Below the pieces are notes generated by a model. It had not been told where the DNA came from. It did no database searches and saw only the letters and a program-made list of their open reading frames with translations. The translations under genes were made by a program, and so were the position numbers. A DNA stretch of 64,000 nucleotides, taken from contig NZ_VHLG01000004.1 in the NCBI RefSeq assembly GCF_006516955.1, positions 62,001 through 126,000 on the forward strand, read 5' to 3'. This stretch comes from Martelella alba (GTDB taxonomy: Bacteria > Pseudomonadota > Alphaproteobacteria > Rhizobiales > Rhizobiaceae). Below, piece after piece: positions 40,195-50,428 of the stretch (its first letter is position 1; each line of letters opens with the position of its first letter).

Positions 40195-41397
40195 TTAGAG
40201 ATCGAGAACCAGACGTTCCGGATCTTCGAGGCTCTCCTTGACGCGAACCAGGAAGGTCACCGCTTCCTTGCCGTCGACCATGCGGTGGTCATAGGACAGC
40301 GCGATATACATCATCGGGCGGATGACGATCTGGCCGTTGACGACCATCGGGCGTTCCTGGATCTTGTGCATGCCGAGAATGCCCGACTGCGGTGCATTCA
40401 GGATCGGCGAGGACATCAGCGAGCCGTAGATACCGCCATTGGTGATGGTGAAGCTGCCGCCCTGCATGTCGGCCATCGAAAGCTGGCCATCACGGGCAGC
40501 CTTGGCGAGGCGGGCGATATCGGCTTCAATCTCGGCGATCGACATCTGGTCGGCATCGCGGACAACCGGAACAACCAGGCCCTTGTCTGTGCCAACGGCA
40601 ACGCCGATATTGCAGAAGTTCTTGTAGATGATGTCGGTACCGTCGATCTCGGCGTTGACAGCAGGCAGCTCCTTCAGCGCGTGGGTGACGGCCTTGGTGA
40701 AGAAGCCCATGAAGCCGAGCTTCACATTGTGCTTCTTGAGGAACAGGTCCTTGTACTTGTTGCGCATGGCCATCACGGCCGTCATGTCCACCTCGTTATA
40801 GGTGGTCAGCATGGCTGCAGTGTTCTGGGCATCCTTCAGACGCTTGGCAATGGTCTGGCGCAGGCGGGTCATCTTGACGCGTTCTTCGCGGGCGGCGTCT
40901 TCAACCGAAGACGGTGCGCGCGGCGCGGCAGCGGCAGGCGCAGCAGGTGCGGCCGTGCCCTTGGCAACGGCGGCAATAACGTCGCCCTTCAGGATCTGGC
41001 CACGCTTGCCCGAACCGTCAACATCACCGGCAGCAATGCTCTTTTCGGCCATCAGCTTGGCAGCAGCCGGTGCAGCCGGCATTTCGCCCGATGCAGCAGC
41101 AGGGGCTGCGGCGGGTGCAGGCGCCGCGGCGGCAGCCGGAGCGGCGGCGGCAGCGCCAGCACCTTCGGCGATCTGACCCAGCAGCGCGTTCAGCTCAACC
41201 GTGTCGCCTTCGTTGGCAACGATCTCGCTCAGCGTGCCGGCTGCGGGTGCCGGAACTTCGATGGTCACCTTGTCGGTTTCCAGTTCCAGGATCGGTTCGT
41301 CGACAGCGATCGCGTCGCCGACCTTCTTGTACCAGGTGCCGACCGTCGCTTCAGTAACGGATTCGCCCAGAGTGGGAACACGGATTTCAGTAGCCAT
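40195..41397 (-). CDS. sucB: Dihydrolipoamide succinyltransferase, 2-oxoglutarate dehydrogenase E2
   Basis: A 400-residue E2 core. It has the lipoyl domain (lipoyl Lys in [10 protein letters not shown]), an Ala/Pro-rich linker, the E3-binding domain ([20 protein letters not shown]) and the catalytic domain ending [13 protein letters not shown] (His371, Asp375). The ATG at 41397 starts the [13 protein letters not shown] motif common to homologues. It lies 112 bases after sucA. Confidence 0.96.
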   Translation of the reverse strand: MATEIRVPTLGESVTEATVGTWYKKVGDAIAVDEPILELETDKVTIEVPAPAAGTLSEIVANEGDTVELNALLGQIAEGAGAAAAAPAAAAAPAPAAAPAAASGEMPAAPAAAKLMAEKSIAAGDVDGSGKRGQILKGDVIAAVAKGTAAPAAPAAAAPRAPSSVEDAAREERVKMTRLRQTIAKRLKDAQNTAAMLTTYNEVDMTAVMAMRNKYKDLFLKKHNVKLGFMGFFTKAVTHALKELPAVNAEIDGTDIIYKNFCNIGVAVGTDKGLVVPVVRDADQMSIAEIEADIARLAKAARDGQLSMADMQGGSFTITNGGIYGSLMSSPILNAPQSGILGMHKIQERPMVVNGQIVIRPMMYIALSYDHRMVDGKEAVTFLVRVKESLEDPERLVLDL

Positions 41398-41508
41398 TGT
41401 TTCAATCCTGAATTGACTGTTCGTTTTAGCAGCGTCTTCCCGCCGCTGCAGAAAGACCGAAAGCATCTAAAGGACGGCCCCGGCATGATTGGCCGGGACC
41501 ACTCTATA

Positions 41509-44493
41509 TCAATCGCCGAGCGCGTCGTCGAGGAAGGCGGCAAGCTGCGCCAGATGCCGCGACATCAGACCCGTCGCAGGCGATGCGGAAGCCGGGCGTC
41601 CGGTATAGCGAACGCGGGTGTGCTTGGCATCGATATGGGTCAGCACCCATTCCAGATAGGGCTCGATGAAGGACCAGGCACCCATATTCTTGGGCTCTTC
41701 CTGGCACCACACCATCTCGGCATTCTTGAAGCGCGACAGCATGTTGATCAGCGCCTTGGCCGGGAACGGATAGAGCTGTTCGACACGCAGCAGGTAGACA
41801 TCGTCAATGCCGCGCTTCTCGCGCTCTTCGAACAGATCGTAATAGACCTTGCCCGTGCACAGCACGACGCGACGGATCTTGGCGTCCTTTTGCAGTTTGA
41901 TCGGACCGTCCTGCTCGACGGCATCATCCCAGAGCAGGCGATGGAAGGCGGTTTCGCCTGCCATATCGGCCAGCGTCGACTGGGCGCGCTTGTGACGCAG
42001 CAGCGACTTCGGCGTCATCAGGATCAGCGGCTTGCGGAAGTCGCGCTTCAGCTGACGGCGCAGAATGTGGAAGTAGTTAGCCGGCGTCGTGACATTGGCA
42101 ACCTGCATGTTGTCTTCCGCGCAAAGCTGCAGCCAGCGCTCCAGACGGGCCGAGGAATGTTCCGGACCCTGACCTTCATAGCCATGCGGCAGCAGGCAGA
42201 CGAGACCGGACATGCGCAGCCACTTGCGCTCACCCGACGAAATGAACTGGTCGAAGACCACCTGGGCGCCATTGGCAAAGTCACCGAACTGGGCTTCCCA
42301 GAGCGTCAGCGCATTGGGACGGGCCAGCGAATAGCCATATTCAAAGCCAAGGACGGCTTCTTCCGAGAGCATCGAATTGATGACCTCATAGCGGCCCTGA
42401 CCGGAACGGATATTCTGCAGCGGGATATAGCGCTCTTCGCTTTCCTGATCATAGAGAACCGAGTGACGCTGCGAGAAGGTGCCGCGCTCGCAATCCTGAC
42501 CGGACAGACGAACCTTGAAGCCCTCATAGACCAGCGAACCAAAGGCAAAGGCTTCCGCCGTCGCCCAGTCGATCCCCTCGCCCGTCTCAACCATATGAGC
42601 GCGGTTATCCATGAAGCGCTTGATGGTCTTGTGGGCGTGGAAGCCTTCCGGAACCTCGGAAAGCTTCTTGCCGATTTCCTTGAGCGTCTTCATCGGCACG
42701 GCCGTCTTGCCGCGACGCTGCTCATCGGCATTGTCGGCGGTGCGAAGACCGGACCATTCGCCATCCAGCCAGTCGGCCTTGTTCGGCTTGTAGGACTGAC
42801 CCGCATCGAATTCCTGATCGAGATAGGCCCGCCAGTCGGCCTGCATCTGATCGAATTCTTCGCGCTTGATCAGGCCTTCGGCGATCAGCCGTTCGGCATA
42901 AAGCTCGGTGACCGTCTTGTGGCCGCGGATGACCTTGTACATCTTCGGCTGCGTGAAGGCGGGCTCGTCACCTTCATTGTGACCGAAGCGGCGATAGCAG
43001 AACATGTCGATAACGACAGGCTTGTGGAACTTCATGCGGAATTCGGTCGCAACCTTGGCCGCGTAGGTCACCGCTTCCGGATCATCGCCATTGACGTGGA
43101 AGATCGGCGATTCAATCATCTTCGCAACATCCGAGGGATAGGGCGAAGAGCGCGAGAAGGCCGGATTGGTGGTGAAGCCGATCTGATTGTTGACGATGAA
43201 GTGAACCGTACCGGCGACGCGGTGGCCGCGCAGACCGGACAGGCCGAGAATTTCGGCAACAACGCCCTGGCCGGCAAAGGCGGCATCGCCATGCAGCAGC
43301 ATCGGCATGACCTTGGCGCGCTCGTCCAGCGGCACGATCTCGCCTTCGCGACGCGTGGCAATGATGTCCTGCTTGGCGCGGGCCTTGCCCATGACAACGG
43401 GGTCGACGATTTCCAGATGCGACGGGTTCGCCGTCAGCGACAGGTGAACCTTGTTGCCATCGAATTCGCGATCGGAAGAGGCGCCGAGGTGGTACTTGAC
43501 GTCGCCCGAACCTTCCACTTCATCGGGTTTGAAGGAACCGCCCTTGAATTCGTGGAAAATGGCGCGGTGCGGCTTGGCCATGACCTGGGACAAAACGTTC
43601 AGACGGCCGCGATGCGGCATGCCGAGCACGATTTCCTGAAGGCCAAGCGATCCACCGCGCTTGATGATCTGCTCCATCGCCGGGATCAGCGATTCACCGC
43701 CATCAAGGCCGAAACGCTTGGTACCCTTATATTTGACGTCAAGGAACTTTTCGAAGCCTTCCGCCTCGATCAGCTTCTGCAGGATCGCCTTCTTGCCGTT
43801 TTCGGTGAAGAAGATGCCTTTTTCCGGGCCCTCAATGCGCTCCTGGATCCAGGCCTTCTGCTCCGGATTGGAAATATGCATGAACTCGACACCGAGCGTC
43901 GAGCAATAGGTGCGGGTCAGAATGTCGACCATCTCGCGGATGGTGGCATATTCGAGACCAAGAACATTATCGATGAAGATCGGACGGTCGAAGTCGGCCT
44001 CGGTAAAGCCATAGGCCTGGGGCGACAATTCGTTGTAATCGTCATCGGCCATGCCGGCGAGGCCGAGCGGGTCGAGATTGGCATGCAGATGGCCGCGCAT
44101 GCGAAAGGCGCGGATCATCATGATCGCGCGAACCGAATCGCGGGTGGAGCGCAGCAGGTCTTCGCTCGAAAGCTTGCTTCCCGCGGCGGCGGCCTTGTCC
44201 TTGATCTTCTTCTCAACGGTCTTTTCAACCGTACCCCAGTCACCGTCCAGCGCCGCCGTCAGGTCATCCTTGGGCGTGACGGGCCAGTTGGCCTTTTTCC
44301 AGGAAGCACCGGCGGCAGACTTCTTCACTGCAGCCGGGTCGTCACCGAGCGACTTGAAGAAATCGCGCCATTCCTCGGAAACGGAGTTGGGGTTGTCCTC
44401 ATAGGCCGCATAGAGCTGCTCGATATAGGTCGCATTGGCGCCATCGAGAAAGGACGTGAGGAGAAATTGTTCGTTGGCTTCCTGTCTTGCCAT
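41509..44493 (-). CDS. sucA: 2-oxoglutarate dehydrogenase E1
   Basis: A 994-residue thiamine diphosphate enzyme that decarboxylates 2-oxoglutarate. It shows EQLYAAYEDNPNSVSEEWRDFF at its start, GMPHRGRLNVL, the ThDP motif running from GDAAFAGQGVV to NNQIGFTT, and the C-terminal VWCQEEPKNMGAW region. The ATG at 44493 follows AAGGTG; an in-frame GTG lies two codons upstream. A 4.3-kb frame on the opposite strand is a shadow of this gene and sucB. Confidence 0.97.
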   Translation of the reverse strand: MARQEANEQFLLTSFLDGANATYIEQLYAAYEDNPNSVSEEWRDFFKSLGDDPAAVKKSAAGASWKKANWPVTPKDDLTAALDGDWGTVEKTVEKKIKDKAAAAGSKLSSEDLLRSTRDSVRAIMMIRAFRMRGHLHANLDPLGLAGMADDDYNELSPQAYGFTEADFDRPIFIDNVLGLEYATIREMVDILTRTYCSTLGVEFMHISNPEQKAWIQERIEGPEKGIFFTENGKKAILQKLIEAEGFEKFLDVKYKGTKRFGLDGGESLIPAMEQIIKRGGSLGLQEIVLGMPHRGRLNVLSQVMAKPHRAIFHEFKGGSFKPDEVEGSGDVKYHLGASSDREFDGNKVHLSLTANPSHLEIVDPVVMGKARAKQDIIATRREGEIVPLDERAKVMPMLLHGDAAFAGQGVVAEILGLSGLRGHRVAGTVHFIVNNQIGFTTNPAFSRSSPYPSDVAKMIESPIFHVNGDDPEAVTYAAKVATEFRMKFHKPVVIDMFCYRRFGHNEGDEPAFTQPKMYKVIRGHKTVTELYAERLIAEGLIKREEFDQMQADWRAYLDQEFDAGQSYKPNKADWLDGEWSGLRTADNADEQRRGKTAVPMKTLKEIGKKLSEVPEGFHAHKTIKRFMDNRAHMVETGEGIDWATAEAFAFGSLVYEGFKVRLSGQDCERGTFSQRHSVLYDQESEERYIPLQNIRSGQGRYEVINSMLSEEAVLGFEYGYSLARPNALTLWEAQFGDFANGAQVVFDQFISSGERKWLRMSGLVCLLPHGYEGQGPEHSSARLERWLQLCAEDNMQVANVTTPANYFHILRRQLKRDFRKPLILMTPKSLLRHKRAQSTLADMAGETAFHRLLWDDAVEQDGPIKLQKDAKIRRVVLCTGKVYYDLFEEREKRGIDDVYLLRVEQLYPFPAKALINMLSRFKNAEMVWCQEEPKNMGAWSFIEPYLEWVLTHIDAKHTRVRYTGRPASASPATGLMSRHLAQLAAFLDDALGD

Positions 44494-44627
44494 GTGCACC
44501 TTCGCGGACCAAACCGTCCGCCTCCCGCTTCAATTCGCTTTGCCGGCTTCATTGCCGGGCAAAACGGCGTGGGTTGAAAAAACCCGTTTTCCGGACCGTG
44601 CTTCAAATCCCGGAAAAAACGGTAAAT

Positions 44628-44653
44628 GCATGGCGGAAATCATTCCGCCATGC
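44628..44653 (-). terminator. Hairpin between sucD and sucA
   Basis: GCATGGCGGAA (44628-44638) pairs perfectly with TTCCGCCATGC (44643-44653). On the minus strand the stem is followed after seven bases by a run of T residues. It may end or attenuate the mdh-sucCD transcript before sucA. Confidence 0.75.
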
Positions 44654-44672
44654 CTCTTATTCACAAAATGGT

Positions 44673-45578
44673 TCAGCCCTTGAGAACTTCAACCAGGGTC
44701 TTGCCAAGACGTGCCGGGGAAGGCGAAACCTTGATGCCGGCCGCTTCCATGGCCGCGATCTTCGATTCTGCATCGCCCTTGCCGCCGGAAACGACAGCAC
44801 CGGCATGACCCATGGTGCGGCCCTTCGGGGCAGTCCGGCCAGCGATAAAGCCAGCCATCGGCTTGCTACGGCCCTTCTTGGCTTCGTCGATCAGGAACTG
44901 GGCTGCATCTTCTTCAGCCGAACCGCCGATTTCACCGATCATGATGATCGATTCGGTGGCATCGTCTGCAAGGAACATTTCCAGCACGTCGATGAATTCG
45001 GTGCCCTTGACCGGGTCGCCGCCGATACCGACAGCGGTGGTCTGACCGAGACCTTCATTGGTGGTCTGGAACACGGCTTCGTAGGTGAGCGTACCCGAAC
45101 GTGAAACGATACCGACCGAACCCTTGCGGAAGATCGAGCCCGGCATGATGCCGATCTTGCATTCTTCCGGCGTCAGGATACCCGGGCAGTTGGGGCCGAG
45201 CAGGCGCGACTTGGACTTTTCAAGCTTGGCCTTGACCTTCACCATATCCATGACCGGGATACCCTCGGTGATGCAGGTGATGAAGGGGATCTCGGCTTCA
45301 ATCGCCTCGATGATGGCAGCCGCAGCGCCCGCCGGGGGAACATAGATCACGGACGCATCGGCGCCGGTCTTGTCCTTGGCTTCGGCAACGGAGGCGAAGA
45401 TCGGCAGTTCCGTGCCGTCAACGCCCGAGCTCCAGGTCTCGCCACCCTTCTTGGGATGAATGCCGCCGACCATCTTCGTGCCGTAATAGGCAAGTGCCTG
45501 TTCGGTATGGAAGGTGCCGGTCTTGCCGGTGAGGCCCTGAACCAGAACCTTGGTGTCTTTGTTTACGAGAATAGACAT
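44673..45578 (-). CDS. sucD: Succinyl-CoA synthetase alpha subunit
   Basis: A 301-residue subunit that forms the phosphohistidine intermediate. It has the CoA-binding motif [20 protein letters not shown]-like N-terminus, [20 protein letters not shown], and the active His in [12 protein letters not shown]. It lies 18 bases after sucC. A hairpin separates it from sucA. Confidence 0.97.
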   Translation of the reverse strand: MSILVNKDTKVLVQGLTGKTGTFHTEQALAYYGTKMVGGIHPKKGGETWSSGVDGTELPIFASVAEAKDKTGADASVIYVPPAGAAAAIIEAIEAEIPFITCITEGIPVMDMVKVKAKLEKSKSRLLGPNCPGILTPEECKIGIMPGSIFRKGSVGIVSRSGTLTYEAVFQTTNEGLGQTTAVGIGGDPVKGTEFIDVLEMFLADDATESIIMIGEIGGSAEEDAAQFLIDEAKKGRSKPMAGFIAGRTAPKGRTMGHAGAVVSGGKGDAESKIAAMEAAGIKVSPSPARLGKTLVEVLKG

Positions 45579-45596
45579 ATATCAGGTCCTTCCAGA

Positions 45597-46790
45597 TTAG
45601 CCGTTGATCGCCGAAACGATCTTCTTGGCTGCGTCGTCGAGATCGTCAGCAGCCGTAATCGCAAGGCCGGATTCGTTCAGGAGCTTCTTGCCGAGGTCGA
45701 CATTCGTGCCCTCGAGGCGAACGACGAGCGGAACCTTCAGGCCGACTTCCTTCACAGCTGCGATCACGCCTTCGGCGATAACATCGCAGCGCATGATGCC
45801 GCCGAAGATGTTGACGAGGATGCCCTCGACCTTCGGGTCAGCGGTGATGATCTTGAAGGCCGCAGCCACCTTCTCCTTGCCAGCGCCACCGCCGACGTCG
45901 CAGAAGTTTGCCGGCTCCTTGCCGTAAAGCTTGATGATGTCCATCGTCGCCATGGCGAGACCGGCACCATTGACCATGCAGCCGATATTGCCGTCGAGAG
46001 CAACGTAAGCGAGATCCCACTTGGAAGCTTCGATTTCCTTCGAATCTTCTTCCGTTTCGTCGCGCAGCGCCCGCACGTCATCGTGACGGAACAGCGCATT
46101 GCCGTCGAAGGAAACCTTGGCGTCGAGAACGCGCAGACGGCCATTTTCCATGACGATCAGCGGGTTGATCTCAAGCAGGCTCATGTCCTTTTCGACGAAG
46201 GCCTTGTAGAGGATCGGGAACAGACGCTCGGCGTCGTTCACGGCTTCACCTTCAAGCTTCAACGCTTCGCAGAGCGTCTTGACATTCGAAGCCGTGACAC
46301 CGGTTTCCGGGTCGATCGCAACGGTGACGATCTTTTCCGGGGTCTCTTCGGCAACAGCTTCAATATCCATGCCGCCTTCGGTCGAAACGACAAAGGCAAC
46401 CTGGCCGACCGAACGGTCCACCAGCAGCGAGCAGTAAAGCTCGCGATCGATATCGGCGCCATCTTCGAGATAAAGGCGGTTGACCTGCTTGCCAGCCGGA
46501 CCGGTCTGCTTGGTGACCAGCGTGTTGCCGAGCATCTCGTCAACGAAGGCCTTGACCTCATCGACCGACTTGGCCAGGCGAACGCCACCCTTGGCATCGG
46601 GACCAAGTTCCTTGAACTTGCCCTTGCCGCGACCGCCGGCATGGATCTGGCTCTTGACCACGTAGAGCGGGCCCGGAAGCTTGCCAACGGCAGCTTCGAC
46701 CTCGTCCTTGGTCAGGATGGCAACACCGTCAGCGACCGGTGCGCCGTAACCCTTGAGCAGGGCCTTGGCCTGGTATTCATGAATGTTCAT
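45597..46790 (-). CDS. sucC: Succinyl-CoA synthetase beta subunit
   Basis: A 397-residue ATP-grasp subunit. Recognisable parts are [65 protein letters not shown] and [19 protein letters not shown]. It should catalyse ATP (or GTP) formation from succinyl-CoA with SucD. It follows mdh after 58 bases. Confidence 0.97.
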   Translation of the reverse strand: MNIHEYQAKALLKGYGAPVADGVAILTKDEVEAAVGKLPGPLYVVKSQIHAGGRGKGKFKELGPDAKGGVRLAKSVDEVKAFVDEMLGNTLVTKQTGPAGKQVNRLYLEDGADIDRELYCSLLVDRSVGQVAFVVSTEGGMDIEAVAEETPEKIVTVAIDPETGVTASNVKTLCEALKLEGEAVNDAERLFPILYKAFVEKDMSLLEINPLIVMENGRLRVLDAKVSFDGNALFRHDDVRALRDETEEDSKEIEASKWDLAYVALDGNIGCMVNGAGLAMATMDIIKLYGKEPANFCDVGGGAGKEKVAAAFKIITADPKVEGILVNIFGGIMRCDVIAEGVIAAVKEVGLKVPLVVRLEGTNVDLGKKLLNESGLAITAADDLDDAAKKIVSAING

Positions 46791-46848
46791 ACGATATCCG
46801 TCCTCTTAGAAAGGGATTTCGGCAATCACTTGGTGTTTGGAGCGGCAC

Positions 46849-47835
<987 letters not shown>

Positions 47836-47885
47836 CTAGACGAACGTCAATGTCCGCCAGTTTCGAAATGGGGGATACATGCTCT

Positions 47886-47915
47886 TGTCAGAAAATTCAA
47901 CCGATTTTTCTGACA
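47886..47915 (-). terminator. Inverted repeat between zapE and mdh
   Basis: TGTCAGAAAA (47886-47895) pairs with TTTTCTGACA (47906-47915), with a 10-base loop. It lies 66 bases after the zapE stop on the minus strand. It could end zapE transcription or act as an operator for mdh. Confidence 0.5.
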
Positions 47916-47980
47916 TTAATAAATTCAAACGGTTAGATGTATTTTAGTTTACGTACACGTCAATTAACATGAAATAACTG

Positions 47981-49144
47981 TCATGAATTGACATATTTTT
48001 CATTGTGCAGCGCAAGATAATCAGAACTTCTCATTTCGAAAAGACGCGAGACCGTACGGTCAAATTCGAAGCCCTCCCTGCCCTTGCGTTCTGTCAGGAG
48101 ATCCTCCGGCATGACCTCTGCAGAAATGACGGTGCGGATGGTGCGGTCATAAAGCGTATCGACCAGAATGATGAAGCGCTTAACCTCGTTTCGCCGGTCG
48201 GCGGAGAAAACCGGCACATGCTCTATAAAGACCGTCGTGAACCGCTCGGTGATGGCCATGTAATCCGACGCGCCAAGCGGCTTTTCGCAAAGATCGGCAA
48301 AAGAAAACCGCGCGATCCTGCCAACTGCATGTGGCACATGGACTTTTCGCCCCTTCATCTGAATTTCCACGGCGCCGCCTTCGCGTCCGCCGGTCAGAAA
48401 ATGCCAGCCTGCCTCGATCTGACGATCGGTTTCCGGCCCCAGCGGCGTCAGGTAAACCGGCCGGCCTTCGAACTTTTCCATACGGTAGTCGGTATCGGAA
48501 TCGAGCGTCGTAACGGCCACATTTTTCTTCAATACGGCGATGAAAGGCAGAAAAAGCCCGCGATTGAGGCCGTCCTTGTAAAGATCATCCGGCGCAACAT
48601 TGGAGGTCGCCACCAGCACGCAGCCGCGCTCGAACAGGGCTGAAAACAGCCGTGAAAGGATCATCGCATCCGCAATATCGGTGACCGTGAATTCATCGAA
48701 GCACAATAGCCGCGTTTCGGCGATAATCTGGTCGGCAACGGGGGGAACCGGGTCCGTTTCCTTTGTTTCGCCGCGCTTCAGCTTCTGGCGATGGAGATTG
48801 ATGCGATCATGCACATCGGCCATGAATTCGTGGAAATGCGCCCGCCGCTTGTCGCGGACCGGCGCCAGTTCAAAAAACATGTCCATCAGCATGGTCTTGC
48901 CGCGCCCGACACTGCCATAGACATAAAGCCCGGGCGTCACCGGCCCTTGCGCCTTGCGGCTGGCGCGAAACAGCCGCTTCAGTGCGCTGCCGGATTTCTT
49001 TGGTGCAGCCAAAAGCCCCTTCAAAACTGCGTCCAATTGCGCGGCAACAGCCAGCTGGGCTGGGTCGGCCTTCAGCGCCCCCTCTTGTGTCAGGGCTTCA
49101 AGGCGTAGCAGAACCGTATCCTGGGTTCGTGAGGCTTCAGTCAT
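47981..49144 (-). CDS. zapE: Cell division protein ZapE / AFG1-like ATPase
   Basis: A 387-residue P-loop ATPase. Walker A is YGSVGRGKTMLMD and Walker B is LLCFDEFTVTDIADA. The family-typical RAHFHEFMADVHDRI motif lies between them. Relatives link Z-ring constriction in bacteria and protein quality control in mitochondria. The ATG at 49144 is used because homologous sequence starts nearby; the frame stays open 93 bases upstream. It is followed by mdh, as commonly seen in rhizobia. Confidence 0.93.
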   Translation of the reverse strand: MTEASRTQDTVLLRLEALTQEGALKADPAQLAVAAQLDAVLKGLLAAPKKSGSALKRLFRASRKAQGPVTPGLYVYGSVGRGKTMLMDMFFELAPVRDKRRAHFHEFMADVHDRINLHRQKLKRGETKETDPVPPVADQIIAETRLLCFDEFTVTDIADAMILSRLFSALFERGCVLVATSNVAPDDLYKDGLNRGLFLPFIAVLKKNVAVTTLDSDTDYRMEKFEGRPVYLTPLGPETDRQIEAGWHFLTGGREGGAVEIQMKGRKVHVPHAVGRIARFSFADLCEKPLGASDYMAITERFTTVFIEHVPVFSADRRNEVKRFIILVDTLYDRTIRTVISAEVMPEDLLTERKGREGFEFDRTVSRLFEMRSSDYLALHNEKYVNS

Positions 49145-49289
49145 GCGAAATCCGTTCACGTCTCTCGGCGCGTGCCGAGACGATGCTGGCCGCACTGCGC
49201 AAAGGCTGATCCCGACGGGTTGCCTCCCACCCGCCATTCACATCCGGATCATCGCCCGGCGGCAGCCCTTGACATATTCAAACAGGAAA

Positions 49290-49310
49290 GCCCCATCGTA
49301 AAGACGGGGC
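49290..49310 (-). terminator. Terminator of the Omp19-like gene
   Basis: An 8-bp stem (GCCCCATC/GACGGGGC, one G-T pair) with a 5-base loop is followed by TTTCC on the minus strand, 13 bases after the stop. Confidence 0.65.
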
Positions 49311-49322
49311 CAGGAATCAAGC

Positions 49323-49919
49323 TCAGCGTGAAAGCGTCAGTTGCTGGCCGGTACTGGAAAGGCCGCTGACAGCATTGGCCGCCGTCATATAGAGCCGGCC
49401 GATCACATAGCCATTGGCATCCTTGAGAATAACCTGATCGCCGTTAATGCCCCAGGATTTCATCGACGTCAGCGGACCGGAACAGCCGCGCGTTCCGCCA
49501 CGCTGTCCATCGCCCAGATTGGTGAGCGTCAGGAACATGTCGCAGGTTCCACCGCCATTATCCACCTTCCAGCTGCCGACGAGCGCAGAGGCTGAAACCG
49601 GCAGGGCACCGGGTGGTGGCGTGATGTTGTCCATGTCACCAGCTGCGGCGACTTCCGTCGGCGCAGAGGGTGCGGAGGGGAACTGGGTGTTGGGATCGAC
49701 CGTTGGCGAACCGCCTGCCGTATTATTGTAGGTCCCGTCTCCATAGGTTCCCGACGTCGTTCCGGGCGGCGGCAGGGAGCCGCTCTGAACCTGACCAACC
49801 GGCTGAGCTGCCAGCGGCGGTGGCACATAGGCGGCATTGTTCTGATAGGACGTTCTCTGGCAACCACTGGCGGCCAGAACCAGGCCAAAAGCCGAAGCGA
49901 CCCAAATCTTGTGAACCAT
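49323..49919 (-). CDS. omp19: Omp19-like outer-membrane lipoprotein with AprI/Inh domain
   Basis: A 198-residue protein. The signal peptide ends in lipobox LAASGC, so Cys20 should be lipidated. A long low-complexity Pro/Gly/Gln/Thr linker (about 25-115) precedes a C-terminal AprI/Inh-type beta-barrel (SALVGSWKV, GGGTCDMFLTL, RGCSGPL, SWGINGDQVILKDANGYVIG) with two conserved cysteines. This layout matches Brucella Omp19, a lipoprotein with protease-inhibitor activity. The ATG at 49919 is the only start that places the signal peptide correctly. Confidence 0.88.
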   Translation of the reverse strand: MVHKIWVASAFGLVLAASGCQRTSYQNNAAYVPPPLAAQPVGQVQSGSLPPPGTTSGTYGDGTYNNTAGGSPTVDPNTQFPSAPSAPTEVAAAGDMDNITPPPGALPVSASALVGSWKVDNGGGTCDMFLTLTNLGDGQRGGTRGCSGPLTSMKSWGINGDQVILKDANGYVIGRLYMTAANAVSGLSSTGQQLTLSR

Positions 49920-50428
49920 ATCAACGAAACTCCTGGCTGCTAATATAAGAGGCCAATATTTTTCAATCTGACGGGCGGACATTTCTTCAGGGCGCAGGTT
50001 CTTTACCCTTTTCGCCCTTCTAGATAGCGAGAAAAGCCGCAAACGGAAAGCCATAGGCCAAAAGAAAAACTTCAATCTTTGCACGATCTGTGATTGTTTT
50101 CCTATGGCTTTGACTGATAGAGCCACCATACGCAAGACGCACAGGCAGACCTGATTGGACGGCTCCTTCCCCAAATGCCACAGGAATATGAAGATATGCA
50201 GCGCCAGATGAAAATACTTTTGGTTGCAATTGCACCGGCGCAGACCTTGCCCAGGCCAACGCTGCCGCGCCGGCCGGATCAGGCCCCAGACCATCTGGCG
50301 ACCCACCTGAATCGCCCGATGGCCTGGAGCCTGACTTGACGCATCGGTTTACCGATTAACCGGCAACCACTTTCCAGCCCTATGCCCTACGCATCGTCCT
50401 TTGTGCATCTGAATGGATGCACGGCGCT
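49920..50428. other. Gene-free stretch upstream of the Omp19-like gene
   Basis: About 500 bases between omp19 and the orphan gene. No reading frame here has a supported start or family feature. An 11-base inverted repeat (AAAGCCATAGG, 50047-50057, with CCTATGGCTTT, 50101-50111) is present. The 5' part must hold the omp19 promoter. Confidence 0.4.

Noticed and set aside
40285-44577. A 1430-codon open frame on the plus strand opposite sucB and sucA
   Set aside because: It is antisense to two certain TCA genes, has no ribosome site or family motifs and reflects third-position GC bias. Its length is striking but a shadow explains it.
50047-50111. 11-base inverted repeat AAAGCCATAGG/CCTATGGCTTT
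   Set aside because: Spaced by 43 bases with no linked gene start or T run; it could be chance or an old element end, so it is noted only within the gap.
50020-50259. Short frames in the gap upstream of the Omp19-like gene
   Set aside because: No start signals, signal peptide or composition typical of coding sequence.
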